A DNA stretch of 64,000 nt. Source: Ancylobacter sp. IITR112. Lineage in GTDB: Bacteria > Pseudomonadota > Alphaproteobacteria > Rhizobiales > Xanthobacteraceae. The position numbers and the translations under genes are program-made. Below, piece by piece: positions 16,778 through 26,600 of this stretch. Within the stretch, counting starts at the first letter, position 1. Each line of letters begins with the position of its first letter. The stretch covers positions 3,752,501 through 3,816,500 of the forward strand of contig NZ_JBGCUS010000001.1 in NCBI RefSeq assembly GCF_041415945.1, read 5' to 3'. A model generated the notes under the pieces. The model was not told where the DNA came from. It did not search any database and saw nothing but the letters and a program-made list of their open reading frames with translations.

Positions 16778-18307
16778 GTCGCCGACCAGGAGGCGGTGTT
16801 CGCCCTGCTCGCCGACCCCGCCACCTACGGCGTGCGCGAACCCGTGCGCCGCATCGACACCCATGGCGCGGTGGTGTTTCTCGCCGGCGCCGAGGTGTAC
16901 AAGGTCAAGCGCGCGGTGCGCTTCTCCTTCATGGATTTCTCGACGCTGGACAAACGCCGCCACGCCTGCGCCCGCGAAATGGAACTGAACCGCGCCACCG
17001 CTCCCGGCCTGTATCGCGGCGTGGTGCCGATCCGCCGGCGCGGCACGGCGCTGCATCTCGGCGGCGACGAAGGCGAGGTGGTGGAATGGGCGGTGCAGAT
17101 GCGCCGCTTCGACGAAACCGCCACGCTCGACCATGTGGCGGCGGAAGGCGGGCTCACCCCGGCGCTGATCGCCGCGCTGGCGCAGGCGGTGGCGCGCGCC
17201 CATGCCGGGGCGCCGGTCATCGCCGGCACGTCGGGGCGGGAATTGCGGGCGGTGGCGCGCAACGTCGTCGCCGGGCTGCGCGAGGCGCCGGACCTGCTGC
17301 CCCCGGCCCGCGTCACCGCGCTGGAGGCGGCGCTGCTTGAGGCTTTCGACCGGCTGGAGCCGCTGCTCGCCCGCCGCGCCGCCGCCGGCGAGGTGCGGCG
17401 CTGCCATGGCGATCTGCATCTGCGCAACATCGCGCTCATCGACGGCGCGCCGGTGCTGTTCGACGCGCTGGAATTCGACGAAGCTCTCGCCACCACCGAC
17501 CGGCTCTACGACCTCGCCTTCCTCATCATGGACATCGCCATGCGGGGGCTGGCGGGCGAGGCCAACCGGCTGCTCAACCGCTATCTCATCGCCTGCGGCG
17601 AGGCCCCGCCCTATGACGGGCTCGCGGCGCTGCCGCTGTTTCTCGCTCTTCGCGCCGCGATACGGGCGCAGGTGGGCGCGGCGGCGGCGGCCTTTCGCGA
17701 CGCGGAGGGGCGCGCGGCGGCCGGGGCGGAGGCACGCGCCTATCTCGCCTATGCCGAACAGGCGCTGGCGCCGCGCCCGGTGAAGCTGGTGGCGGTGGGC
17801 GGGCTATCCGGCTCCGGCAAGAGCACGCTCGCCGCCGCGCTGGCGCCGCATCTGGGGCCGCTGCCCGGCGCTGTACATCTGCGCTCGGATGTGGAGCGCA
17901 AGCGCCTCAACGGCACGCCGGAACTGGAGCGGCTGCCGCCCGAAGCCTATTCGCTGGCGGCGACCGACGAGGTCTATGCAGTGCTGCGGGCGCGGGCCGA
18001 GGCGATTCTCGCCGCCGGCCACGGCGTCATCGTCGACGCCGTGCACCAGCGCCCCGACGAGCGGGCGGAGATCGCCGCGGTGGCGCAGGCGAGCGGGGTG
18101 GATTTTCTCGGCCTGTGGCTGGAGGCGCCGGTGGACGCGCTCGCCGGGCGGGTCGAGGCGCGGCGGGGCGACGCCTCCGACGCCACCGCCGAGGTGGTGC
18201 GCTGGCAGGCCGGACGCGATCCCGGCCCGCTCGACTGGGTGCGGCTCGATTCGACGCAGCCCCCCGCCGCCGTGCTGGCGCAGGCGCGGGCGCTGCTGGA
18301 CCCTTGA
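16757..18307 (+). CDS. APH-like phosphotransferase fused to P-loop kinase
   Basis: A 516-residue bifunctional protein. Residues 1-320 are aminoglycoside-phosphotransferase-like, with RRCHGDLHLRN near residue 217 (Brenner-type catalytic loop) and LFDALEFDEAL as the metal-binding region. Residues 340-516 are a P-loop kinase with Walker A GLSGSGKST near residue 352 and a VIVDAVHQRPDER segment. This architecture is common in alphaproteobacteria under names such as bifunctional APH/ATP-binding protein. The substrate is unknown and resistance should not be assumed. The start codon lies in the second copy of a tandem repeat. It ends three bases before the convergent DsbA-like gene. Confidence 0.82.
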   Translation: MSARDHVVADQEAVFALLADPATYGVREPVRRIDTHGAVVFLAGAEVYKVKRAVRFSFMDFSTLDKRRHACAREMELNRATAPGLYRGVVPIRRRGTALHLGGDEGEVVEWAVQMRRFDETATLDHVAAEGGLTPALIAALAQAVARAHAGAPVIAGTSGRELRAVARNVVAGLREAPDLLPPARVTALEAALLEAFDRLEPLLARRAAAGEVRRCHGDLHLRNIALIDGAPVLFDALEFDEALATTDRLYDLAFLIMDIAMRGLAGEANRLLNRYLIACGEAPPYDGLAALPLFLALRAAIRAQVGAAAAAFRDAEGRAAAGAEARAYLAYAEQALAPRPVKLVAVGGLSGSGKSTLAAALAPHLGPLPGAVHLRSDVERKRLNGTPELERLPPEAYSLAATDEVYAVLRARAEAILAAGHGVIVDAVHQRPDERAEIAAVAQASGVDFLGLWLEAPVDALAGRVEARRGDASDATAEVVRWQAGRDPGPLDWVRLDSTQPPAAVLAQARALLDP

Positions 18308-18310
18308 GGA

Positions 18311-18967
18311 TCAGTTCGGCTTCGCGCTCTCCGCCGCGCGGGCGCGGGCATCGGCGACGACATCCTTGAAGCCCTGATAGTCCAGCGCGGCGGCGACCTT
18401 GAACGGGCCGACGAGATAGACCGGCGTGCCCGGCAGGCCGAGCGCCTCGGCCTGATCATTGGTGCGCCGGAGCAGCGCGCCAATCTCGCCGGCATGGGCT
18501 TTCAGATCTTTCGCCAGCCGCTTGCCGTCGATCCCGGCCGCGGCGAGCGCCGCGCTCATCCGCTCGGTCGAGGCGCGGGCGGGCATCTTCATCAGCGCCT
18601 TGTGCGCATCGAGATAGCGGCCCTGATAATTCGCCGCGAGCGCGAGCTGGGCGGCGACGACGGAGGATTCCGACAGGATCGGCCAGTCCTTGTAGACGAG
18701 GCGGATCTTGCCGTCCTCGGCCACCAGGCGCTCCAGCGCCGGCAGCGACTTGCGGCAATAGCCGCAATGATAGTCGAAAAAGGCGACGATGGTGACATCG
18801 CCGGCGGGGTTGCCGAAGGTCGGGGTGTGCGGATCGTTCAGCAGCGCCTCGACATCGAGCGTGCGCTGCTCGGCCGGCGGCTTCACCGCCGGCGTTGCGC
18901 CATAAGCCGGCAGCGCCGCGCCGAGAAGGGCGCCGGCGAGGGTGAGGAGCAGCGCGCGGCGCTTCAT
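18311..18967 (-). CDS. DsbA-family periplasmic thiol oxidoreductase
   Basis: A 218-residue thioredoxin-fold protein. An N-terminal signal peptide (MKRRALLLTLAG through AAYG) exports it. The active site is C68-G-Y-C71 within VAFFDYHCGYC, typical of DsbA/DsbG-like (ScsC/BdbD type) oxidoreductases, and the cis-proline loop is GLPGTPVYLVG. The start at 18967 has GGAAGGA upstream. It is expected to make or correct disulfides in periplasmic proteins. A disulfide partner gene is not adjacent. Confidence 0.88.
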   Translation of the reverse strand: MKRRALLLTLAGALLGAALPAYGATPAVKPPAEQRTLDVEALLNDPHTPTFGNPAGDVTIVAFFDYHCGYCRKSLPALERLVAEDGKIRLVYKDWPILSESSVVAAQLALAANYQGRYLDAHKALMKMPARASTERMSAALAAAGIDGKRLAKDLKAHAGEIGALLRRTNDQAEALGLPGTPVYLVGPFKVAAALDYQGFKDVVADARARAAESAKPN

Positions 18968-19017
18968 CGGAACGTCCTTCCACACGGGGCCGCGCCCGCC
19001 CCATGCGCACCCGCGCG

Positions 19018-19746
19018 TCAGCGCGGGCGCAGACCATCGAGGAGAAGGCGCTGCACATTGGCCGTAGCCTCTTCGACAAACGCCTCCTCGTCCAGCCCCC
19101 GACCGAGCAGCGCGTCGATCTGCGGCGCGAAGTCCGCATAATGTTGCGTCGTCGCCCACAGCGCGAAAATGAGGTGATGCGGGTCCACCGGCGCCAGCTT
19201 GCCGGCGGCGGTCCAGCCGCGGATCACGCCCGCCTTGGCGTCGACAAGCTGCTTGAGCGTGGTTTCGAGTTCCCCGCGCAGCAGCGGCGCCCCTTGCACC
19301 ACTTCCAGACAGAACAGCCGCGAGGCTTCGGGATGGCTGCGCGAGAAGCGGATCTTGCGGGCGATATAGGCACGGATGCCCTCGACCGGGTCGCTCTCGA
19401 CCTCCAGCGCGCGCAGCGGTTCCAGCCATTCGTCCAGCAGCCGGCTCAGCACGCCGACATAGACCTCCTCCTTGGAGGCGAAATAATAAAACAGGTTGGT
19501 CTTGGAGGAGGCGGCGGCGCGGGCGATCTGCTCCACCGTGGTGCCATGCAGGCCCTGGCGCGAGAACAGCGCCAGCCCGGCATCGAGAATCGCGGCGCGC
19601 TTTTCTTCAATGCGGCGAAGGCGGTGGGGCGTCTTCGGGCGCGGTGGATTTCCCACGCGGGCCGGCATGTCGGCGACGGTCCCGGCCGTGCGGCGGACGG
19701 GCGCGGGGTCGGCGGGACGCGCGGCGATCAATGAAGGCTTCCGCAT
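19018..19746 (-). CDS. rutR: RutR-like TetR family regulator
   Basis: A TetR protein of 242 residues from ATG 19746. An internal ATG at 19668 would give about 216, closer to E. coli RutR, so the start is uncertain. The HTH is in FSRQGLHGTTVEQIARAAASSKTNLFYYF. The C-terminal domain contains SRLFCLEVVQGAPLLRGEL, then GKLAPVDPHHLIFALWA, then TQHYADFAPQ, closely like RutR (YcdC), the pyrimidine-utilisation regulator that senses uracil. No rut genes are in the window, so it must act elsewhere if the role is conserved. Confidence 0.8.
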   Translation of the reverse strand: MRKPSLIAARPADPAPVRRTAGTVADMPARVGNPPRPKTPHRLRRIEEKRAAILDAGLALFSRQGLHGTTVEQIARAAASSKTNLFYYFASKEEVYVGVLSRLLDEWLEPLRALEVESDPVEGIRAYIARKIRFSRSHPEASRLFCLEVVQGAPLLRGELETTLKQLVDAKAGVIRGWTAAGKLAPVDPHHLIFALWATTQHYADFAPQIDALLGRGLDEEAFVEEATANVQRLLLDGLRPR

Positions 19747-19909
19747 TCTGGCTCGCCCCCCTAAGGCCCGCCCCCACTGGCTGATGCCCTGACATGGCAC
19801 GGAAAGGAAAGCCACCGCAATATGCGCGGGCCCCGGCGCCGATTCGGCCAGCCGTCCGGGGCCGTATGGGGGGCCAACTATGGGGGCCAAGTATGGGGAG
19901 AGGCACTGC

Positions 19910-20959
19910 ATGGCTGCGAAACCTGACCGCACCTGCCGCCACCGGCCCGGCGGGCGACACAGACCGGCCGCGCCCCGTGCCGGCGCCCTCCTCGTCGCCC
20001 TGCTGCTGATCGGCTCGGGGCCGGGCTGGGCGCAAGCGCCCGAGCCCGTGACAGTGTCGACGACGCCGATCGAGCGCTTCGATGCCGGCGGCGCCATGCG
20101 CTTCGGGCCGCTGGAGTTTCGCGGCGGGCTGGTGCTCTCCTCGCCCTCACCCCAATTCGGCGGCCTTTCCGGCCTTCTCGTCGATGCCGATGGCGTGGGC
20201 TTTCTCGCTGTCACCGACAAGGGCTGGTGGCTCACCGGCCGCATCGTCAGCGAGGGCGACACGCCGGTCGGCATCGCGGAGGCCCGGATGGCGCCGATGA
20301 AGGCGGCCAAGGGCGCGACGCTGGCGGCGCTGGGGCGCGGGGATGTGGAATCGCTCGCCCGCGTGCCGGGCGGGGTTCTGGTGGGCATCGAGCAGGTGCA
20401 GGAAGTCTGGCGGTTCGATGGCGCCGAGCCGCTCACCGCGACCGGCCGCAAGCTGATCGCCGATCCCGCCCTGTCGCGGCTCGGCGGCAATCAGGGGCCG
20501 GAAGCGCTGCTAGCGCCGCCGCGCGGCGTGCCCGCGGCGGTGATCGTCATCGCCGAGGAAAGCCCGGACGACCCCAACATCCTGCCCGGCTTCCTGTTCG
20601 ACCCACTGGCCGCGCCGAAGCCGAAGGGCCGCTTCACCCTTACGCGGACGGACGAATTCTCCGCCACCGACGCCGCAGTGGCCGATGACGACACGGTCTA
20701 TCTGCTGGAACGCCGCTTCGACCTGCTGCGCGGCGTCGCCATGCGGCTGCGCCGCTTTCCGCTCGCCGCGCTGCAGCCAGGGGCGGCGATCGAGGGCGAG
20801 GTGATCCTCACCGCCAACCGGCTCGCGGCCATCGACAACATGGAAGGCCTGGCGCTTCACCGCAACGCGGCGGGCGAGCTGATCCTGACGCTGATCTCGG
20901 ACGATAATTTCTCGCCGCTGCAGCGCACGCTGCTGCTACGCTTCGCCGTGGTCGAGTGA
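19910..20959 (+). CDS. Exported phytase-like esterase family protein
   Basis: A 349-residue protein with an N-terminal export signal (arginine- and proline-rich start, then ALLVALLLIGSGPGWAQA). The rest matches the family named esterase-like activity of phytase: GGLSGLLVDADGVGFLAVTDKG near residue 75, then NQGPEALL and DNMEGLALHR. This is a beta-propeller-like fold. The start at 19910 has GGGGAGAGG seven bases upstream; an in-frame ATG at 19880 lacks this. The substrate is unknown. Confidence 0.8.
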   Translation: MAAKPDRTCRHRPGGRHRPAAPRAGALLVALLLIGSGPGWAQAPEPVTVSTTPIERFDAGGAMRFGPLEFRGGLVLSSPSPQFGGLSGLLVDADGVGFLAVTDKGWWLTGRIVSEGDTPVGIAEARMAPMKAAKGATLAALGRGDVESLARVPGGVLVGIEQVQEVWRFDGAEPLTATGRKLIADPALSRLGGNQGPEALLAPPRGVPAAVIVIAEESPDDPNILPGFLFDPLAAPKPKGRFTLTRTDEFSATDAAVADDDTVYLLERRFDLLRGVAMRLRRFPLAALQPGAAIEGEVILTANRLAAIDNMEGLALHRNAAGELILTLISDDNFSPLQRTLLLRFAVVE

Positions 20960-20983
20960 GGGGAGAGAAAGGCGCCACCCGCC

Positions 20984-21601
20984 TCAGCGGGCGCCGGGGG
21001 CCGCGCGCCAGGGCTTGAGCCAGCCCATCAGCGCGCCATAGGGCAACAGGGCGAGCAGGGCGCAGGCGGCCTTCACCAGGAAGTCGAAATAGGCGAGACC
21101 CATCCACAGCGGCACGGTGATGCCGGTCGAGGCATAGGTGACGGGGGCGGACATGTCGGCATCGCCAGCAAAGGCGAGCGAGAAGAACAGCACCGTGTCG
21201 ATGGCCGAGCCGAACAGGCTGCCGGCCAGCGGCGCCTGCCACCAGCTCAGGCGGCGCAGCCGGTTGAACACGCCGATATCGAGCAACTGGCCGAACAGGA
21301 AGGCGGTGCCCGAAGCCAGCGCGATGCGCGGCGTCGCCAGATAGATCGACAGCACCACCGCCAGCGCGAAGCCGGCATAGACCACCTGCCGCGCCACGGC
21401 GGGGCCGAAGCGGCGGTTTGTCAGGTCGTTGACGAGAAAGGCGACGGGATAGGAGAAGGCGCCCCAGGTCAGCACCTCATTCAGGCCGAAGGCCTCGACG
21501 GGGTGCTGCACGAGCACGTTCGACGCCGCCACCACCGCCATCATGGCGATGACGGGGAGGGCGAGCGTCCTGAACGGGATCGCGGGAGAGGCGGGCTTCA
21601 T
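20984..21601 (-). CDS. VUT family queuosine precursor transporter
   Basis: A 205-residue integral membrane protein with about six hydrophobic segments. It carries the VUT/YhhQ signatures SYPVAFLVNDLTNRRFG near residue 50 and FGQLLDIGVFNRLR. E. coli YhhQ imports the queuosine precursors preQ0 and preQ1. The gene lies six bases downstream of rpmB on the same strand, so the two may share a transcript. The start ATG 21601 is the first in frame that gives an intact first helix. Confidence 0.88.
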   Translation of the reverse strand: MKPASPAIPFRTLALPVIAMMAVVAASNVLVQHPVEAFGLNEVLTWGAFSYPVAFLVNDLTNRRFGPAVARQVVYAGFALAVVLSIYLATPRIALASGTAFLFGQLLDIGVFNRLRRLSWWQAPLAGSLFGSAIDTVLFFSLAFAGDADMSAPVTYASTGITVPLWMGLAYFDFLVKAACALLALLPYGALMGWLKPWRAAPGAR

Positions 21602-21606
21602 CGCGC

Positions 21607-21900
21607 TCAGGCGGCGGCAGTCAGGCTCGCCTTGGCGACGGCGCGCTTCAGCTCGGCCGCCTTGGGCGACAGTTCTTCGCTGCGGGCCTTCAGCAGGAAC
21701 GCATCGAGGCCGCCGCGATGATCGACGGTCTTGAGGGCATTGGCGCTCACGCGGAGCTTCACCGACCGCTTCAGCACGTCGCTGGTGAGGGTAACGTTCA
21801 CCAGGTTCGGCAGAAAGCGCCGACGGGTCTTGCGGTTGGAGTGGCTCACGAGATTGCCGGTCAGAACCGCCTTCCCGGTAAGTTCGCACCGACGCGACAT
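21607..21900 (-). CDS. rpmB: 50S ribosomal protein L28
   Basis: A 97-residue L28. It shows [12 protein letters not shown], then [19 protein letters not shown], then [19 protein letters not shown], all family-typical, with an alphaproteobacterial C-terminal extension. ATG 21900 opens the protein directly at the conserved N-terminus. Confidence 0.97.
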   Translation of the reverse strand: MSRRCELTGKAVLTGNLVSHSNRKTRRRFLPNLVNVTLTSDVLKRSVKLRVSANALKTVDHRGGLDAFLLKARSEELSPKAAELKRAVAKASLTAAA

Positions 21901-22163
21901 CGTGGACTTCCTTGTATCAAAACCGATGCGTCGCAGGCAGTGATGAGCGCCCGACGATCCCGCATGCGGCATCCGTGGAAATTAGAGTGCGCTCCTATAA
22001 GGGGATGACCCTGGGCCGTCAAGGCCGGAGCGGGCACACCTGTCACGGCACTGTCGCGTTCGTGAGGGGGCGAGTCACAGTTCCGCCGCCTTCCCCGCCC
22101 ATCCGAAACCGGGATAAATTGACGCTTCGTCCGGCCGGCGGGTCGATTCGGGATTAGTCTTTC

Positions 22164-23006
22164 ATGATGCGCGCCTGCCTCTCGGCTTTCCTCGCGCTTG
22201 CCGGCGCGGGCACGATGGTGACGGATGCCTTCGCCGACGGGCGGCTGGACGCACGCTATCGCCTGTCGCTGGGCGGGCTGGAACTCGGCCGCGCCGCATT
22301 GCTGGTCGAGATCGACGACAGCTCCTACATCGCCTCCGGCAGCGGCCGCCTCACCGGCGTGGTGCAGGCGGTGGCCCCCGGCAAGGGCACGGCCGGCGCG
22401 CGCGGCTCGATCAGCGGCGGCGGCCTCGCCCCGCGCAGCTTTGCCATGGAGGCGGAAGCCAACAAGAAGAACGAGGCGATCCGCCTGGTGATGAACGCCT
22501 CCGGCGTCGCCGACATGCGCGTCGTGCCGCCGGTGAACCCCTCCCCCGACCGCGTGCCGGTGGCGGACAAGGACAAGAGGGGCATTTTCGACCCGATGAC
22601 GGCGGCGCTGGTGCTGGTGCCGGGCACCGACTCGCCGGTGTCGGAAAAGGCGTGCGAGCGCACGCTGGCGATTTTCGACGGCCGCCAGCGCTATGATCTC
22701 GTGCTCAGCTATGAGCGCATCGACGAGGTGAAGGCCGAGAAGGGCTATGCCGGCCCGGCCGTGGTCTGCCGCGTCGCCTACCGCCCGGTGTCCGGCCACA
22801 AGCCGGACCGCGCGGGGGTGAAGTACATGATGAAGAACAAGGACATGTTCGTGTGGCTGGCGCCGGTGGCCGGCACCCGCGTGCTGGTGCCGTTCCGCGC
22901 CTCGGTCGCCACCGCCATCGGCATCGCCGCGCTGGAGGCGGAAGCCTTCGAAACGCGCGAGATGATCGGCAGCCGCGCCGCCCCGGCCAAGGCGGGGATG
23001 CCGTAG
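22164..23006 (+). CDS. DUF3108 domain periplasmic protein
   Basis: A 280-residue protein with a signal peptide (MMRACLSAFLALAGAG... cleaved near AFADG). The DUF3108 body shows RYRLSLGGLELGRAAL, then TGVVQAV, then YDLVLSYERIDEV and CRVAYRPVSGHK. The family is widespread and of unknown function. It lies downstream of and divergent from rpmB, an arrangement conserved in Hyphomicrobiales. The 260-bp gap before it must hold both promoters. Confidence 0.85.
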   Translation: MMRACLSAFLALAGAGTMVTDAFADGRLDARYRLSLGGLELGRAALLVEIDDSSYIASGSGRLTGVVQAVAPGKGTAGARGSISGGGLAPRSFAMEAEANKKNEAIRLVMNASGVADMRVVPPVNPSPDRVPVADKDKRGIFDPMTAALVLVPGTDSPVSEKACERTLAIFDGRQRYDLVLSYERIDEVKAEKGYAGPAVVCRVAYRPVSGHKPDRAGVKYMMKNKDMFVWLAPVAGTRVLVPFRASVATAIGIAALEAEAFETREMIGSRAAPAKAGMP

Positions 23007-23009
23007 CTC

Positions 23010-23543
23010 TCAACCCTCGGCGGCGGCGATCAGACGCCGCAGCGCGCCATCGCTGAATTCCTCGAGATCGAGCAGCGACGTATACGCATCGCCCGCGAGG
23101 CCGAGCACCTGCGCAAAGGCCGGCTCGGTCTTCGCACCGGCCAAGCGCCGCGCCATGACCCTTCGGCGCAAGGCCGCGCCGCCAAGGTCCAGCAGTCGCG
23201 TCTCGACGCGGAAATGCCGCCAGCCGGCCTGCTGCGCCACCGGGCGGGGCGAGGCGAAGACCTCGAACGGCCAGCCATGCGCGGTGAAGGACGCCACCAC
23301 CGCCCGCTCGCCAAAGCGCCATTGCCGCAGGCCGAAGCATTGCTCGTGGCGAAAGCCATCCCACATGAGGGTCGTGAACGAAAGGTCATCCGCCGCGCAG
23401 CAGACGATGTCGATGTCGCTGGCCGGGAGATCGAGGCCGGGCGGCGGCGTGCCGACGACATGCGGATCGAAGGCGGCGAGTGCCGCTAGCAGGCCCGTCT
23501 GCTCCAGCGCCGTGGCGAAATCCGGTCGTGCCGCCTGTGTCAT
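23010..23543 (-). CDS. DUF4269 nucleotidyltransferase-like protein
   Basis: A 177-residue protein. LDLPASDIDIVCCAADDL around residues 35-50 is a nucleotidyltransferase-like GS/D-x-D motif, followed by WPFEVFASPRPVAQQAGWRHFRVE, which is typical of DUF4269. The role is unknown. ATG 23543 gives a compact protein; an ATG at 23573 in frame adds ten residues. It converges on the DUF3108 gene with a three-base gap and interrupts the usual DUF3108-helicase adjacency. Confidence 0.72.
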   Translation of the reverse strand: MTQAARPDFATALEQTGLLAALAAFDPHVVGTPPPGLDLPASDIDIVCCAADDLSFTTLMWDGFRHEQCFGLRQWRFGERAVVASFTAHGWPFEVFASPRPVAQQAGWRHFRVETRLLDLGGAALRRRVMARRLAGAKTEPAFAQVLGLAGDAYTSLLDLEEFSDGALRRLIAAAEG

Positions 23544-23654
23544 GATGTTCGGCCCGTTGACCCGCCCCGTCATCGGGGATGAAGGACGGCTCGCCGCGGG
23601 TCGCTGCCTCGTGCTAAAAGGGCCGCCCTTCCGGCCCGACGGATCCAGTGTCGT

Positions 23655-26600
23655 ATGAATATCGCCGCCCCGCCGGGGAATGCCAGTACGTTCAGGTCCC
23701 AGTCGCTACCGCTTCGGCCCGGCGAGCGCGCGCGCGGTGTCACTGCCGTTCTGGGCCCCACCAATACCGGCAAGACCAGTCTGGCCATCGAGCGCATGCT
23801 CGGCCATTCCTCCGGGCTGATCGGCCTGCCGCTGCGCCTGCTCGCCCGCGAGGTCTATGGCAAGCTGGTGGAGCGCGCCGGCGAGCACAATGTCGCGCTG
23901 ATCACCGGCGAGGAGCGCATCAAGCCGGACAATCCGCGCTACTGGGTCGCGACCGTCGAGGCGATGCCGAGGGATCTCGATGTCGCCTTCGTGGCGCTGG
24001 ACGAAATCCAGATCGCCGCCGATCTCGACCGTGGCCACGTCTTCACCGACCGGCTGCTGAACCGGCGCGGCCGCGAAGAAACGCTGCTGCTCGGCGCCGC
24101 CACCATGCGCCCGCTGGTGGAGAAGCTGCTGCCGGGCGTGAACATTCTGGTGCGCCCGCGCCTGTCCAACCTCACCTTCGCCGGCGAGAAGAAGATCACC
24201 CGCCTGCCGCGCCGCTCGGCCATCGTCGCCTTCTCGGCCGACGAGGTCTATGCCATCGCCGAGCTGATCCGCCGCCAGCAGGGCGGGGCGGCGGTGGTGC
24301 TGGGCGCGCTCTCGCCCCGCACCCGCAACGCCCAGGTGGCGATGTACCAGAATGGCGATGTCGACTATCTCGTCGCCACCGACGCCATCGGCATGGGGCT
24401 CAATCTCGATGTCGACCATGTCGCCTTCGCCGGCGACACCAAATTCGACGGCTGGCAGTTCCGCCGGCTCAACCCCGGCGAGCTGGCGCAGATCGCCGGC
24501 CGCGCCGGCCGCGCCCAGCGCGACGGCACCTTCGGCACGACAGGGCGCTGCACGCCGTTCGACGCGGAAATGGTGGAACGGCTGGAAGCGCACGCCTTCG
24601 AGCCGCACCGCATGGCGCAATGGCGCAACAGCCAGCTCGATTTCGCCTCGATCGAAGGGCTCAACCGCTCGCTCGCCATCCCGCCGCGCGAGGAAGGGCT
24701 GACCCGCGCGCCCACCGCCGACGACGTGCTGGTGCTGGAGCGGCTCGCCAATGATCCCGCCATCCGCCGCCTCGCCAGCAGCCCGCAGGCGATCGAGCGG
24801 CTGTGGGAAGCCTGCCAGTTGCCGGACTACCGCAAGGTCTCCCCGGCCTCGCATTCCGACCTGGTGGCGACGGTCTATGCCGACCTGATGCAGCGCGGAA
24901 GGCTGTCTGCGGAGTGGTTTGGCAAACAAGTGGCCTTGGCGGACCGAGCGGAAGGTGACATAGACACCCTGTCGGGACGCATAGCGCAGGTCCGTACTCT
25001 GACCTTCGCGGCGAACCGGCCGGACTGGCTCGACGACCCGGAACACTGGCAGGGTGTCACGCGGCGTGTAGAGGATAGGCTGTCCGATGCGCTTCACGAG
25101 CGGCTCGCCCACCGCTTCGTCGATCGCCGGACCAGCGTGCTGATGAGACGCCTGCGAGAGAACGCGATGCTCGAAACTGAAATCACCAAGACCGGCGATG
25201 TCGTCGTCGAAGGCCATGTGATCGGCCATCTCCTCGGTTTCCAGTTCGCCGCGGACGCCTCCGCCGGCGGGCCGGAGGCCAAGGCGCTGCGCGCCGCCGC
25301 GCAGAAGGCGCTGGCCGGCGAGATCGAGGCCCGCGCCGCGCGGCTTTCCGAGGCAGGCGACGACGCCTTCGTGCTCTCCACCGACGGCACGCTGCGCTGG
25401 ATCGGCGATCCCGTCGCCAAGCTCATTCCCGGCGAGGAGGTGCTGACCCCGCGCCTCAAGATCATCGCCGACGAACATCTCACCGGTCCGGCCCGCGACG
25501 CGGTGCAGGCGCGCATCGAGCTGTGGCTGAAGGCGCATATCGACAAGCTGCTCGGCGCCCTCATGGTGCTCGGCAAGGCCGAGGACGTGACCGGCATCGC
25601 CCGCGGCATTGCCTTCCAACTGGTCGAATCGCTCGGCGTGCTGGAACGCCACCGCGTCGCCGAGGAAATGAAGGCGCTGCCGCAGGAGGCCCGCGCGGTG
25701 CTGCGCGGCCATGGCGTTCGTTTCGGCGCCCACCACATCTACCTCCCCGCGCTGCTGAAGCCGGCACCGCGCGCGCTGGCGGCGCAGCTCTGGGCGCTCA
25801 AGCATGGCGGGCTGCAGCAGAAGGGGCTGGACGAGCTGCCGCACCTCGCCGCCTCGGGCCGCACCTCGATTCCGGTCGACCCGGAAATCCAGAAGGGTCT
25901 CTACCGTGCCGTCGGCTTCCGCGTGGCCGGCGAGCGGGCGGTGCGCGTGGATATTCTCGAACGCCTCGCCGATCTCATCCGCCCGGCGCTGGCCTGGCGG
26001 CCCAATTCGCCCGGCGAGAAGCCGGCAGGCGCGTTCGACGGCAACGGCTTCGTCGCCACGGTGGCGATGACCTCGCTGGCCGGCTGCGCGGGCGAGGACT
26101 TCGCTTCCATCCTGCGCTCGCTCGGCTACCGCATGGAACGCCGCCCGGCGCCGGTGGAGGCCCCGGCCGCGCCGACGCCCGCGACCGATACCACCGCGAC
26201 CGATACCACCGCGACTGAAAACTCCGCGACCGAGATCACCGCGACCGCGACAATTGCCGCCGAGGCCGGGGCGGCTGACAGTGCGGCGGCCGAGGTGCCG
26301 GTCGGCACCGATGTCGCCTTCGACCAGACGGTCGAGCCGGCGCTGGAGGAGCCTGCGGCCGCGACCGCCGAGCCGCCGCGCGCGGCGCTGCCGGTCGATG
26401 ATGGCGCGGTCAGCGGCGCGGTGTTCACCGATCCGGTGTTCGACCAGACCGTCGAGCCGGCCGTCGAGCAGACCACCGAGCCGGCCGCGGAGCCATTGGC
26501 GGCGCCGGTCGAGGCCAGCGCAACCGAGGTCGCCGCGAGCGAGCCCCCCGCCAGCGATGCCGTCGCGACGGAGATCGCCGCCGAGGCGCCCGCCGAGCCG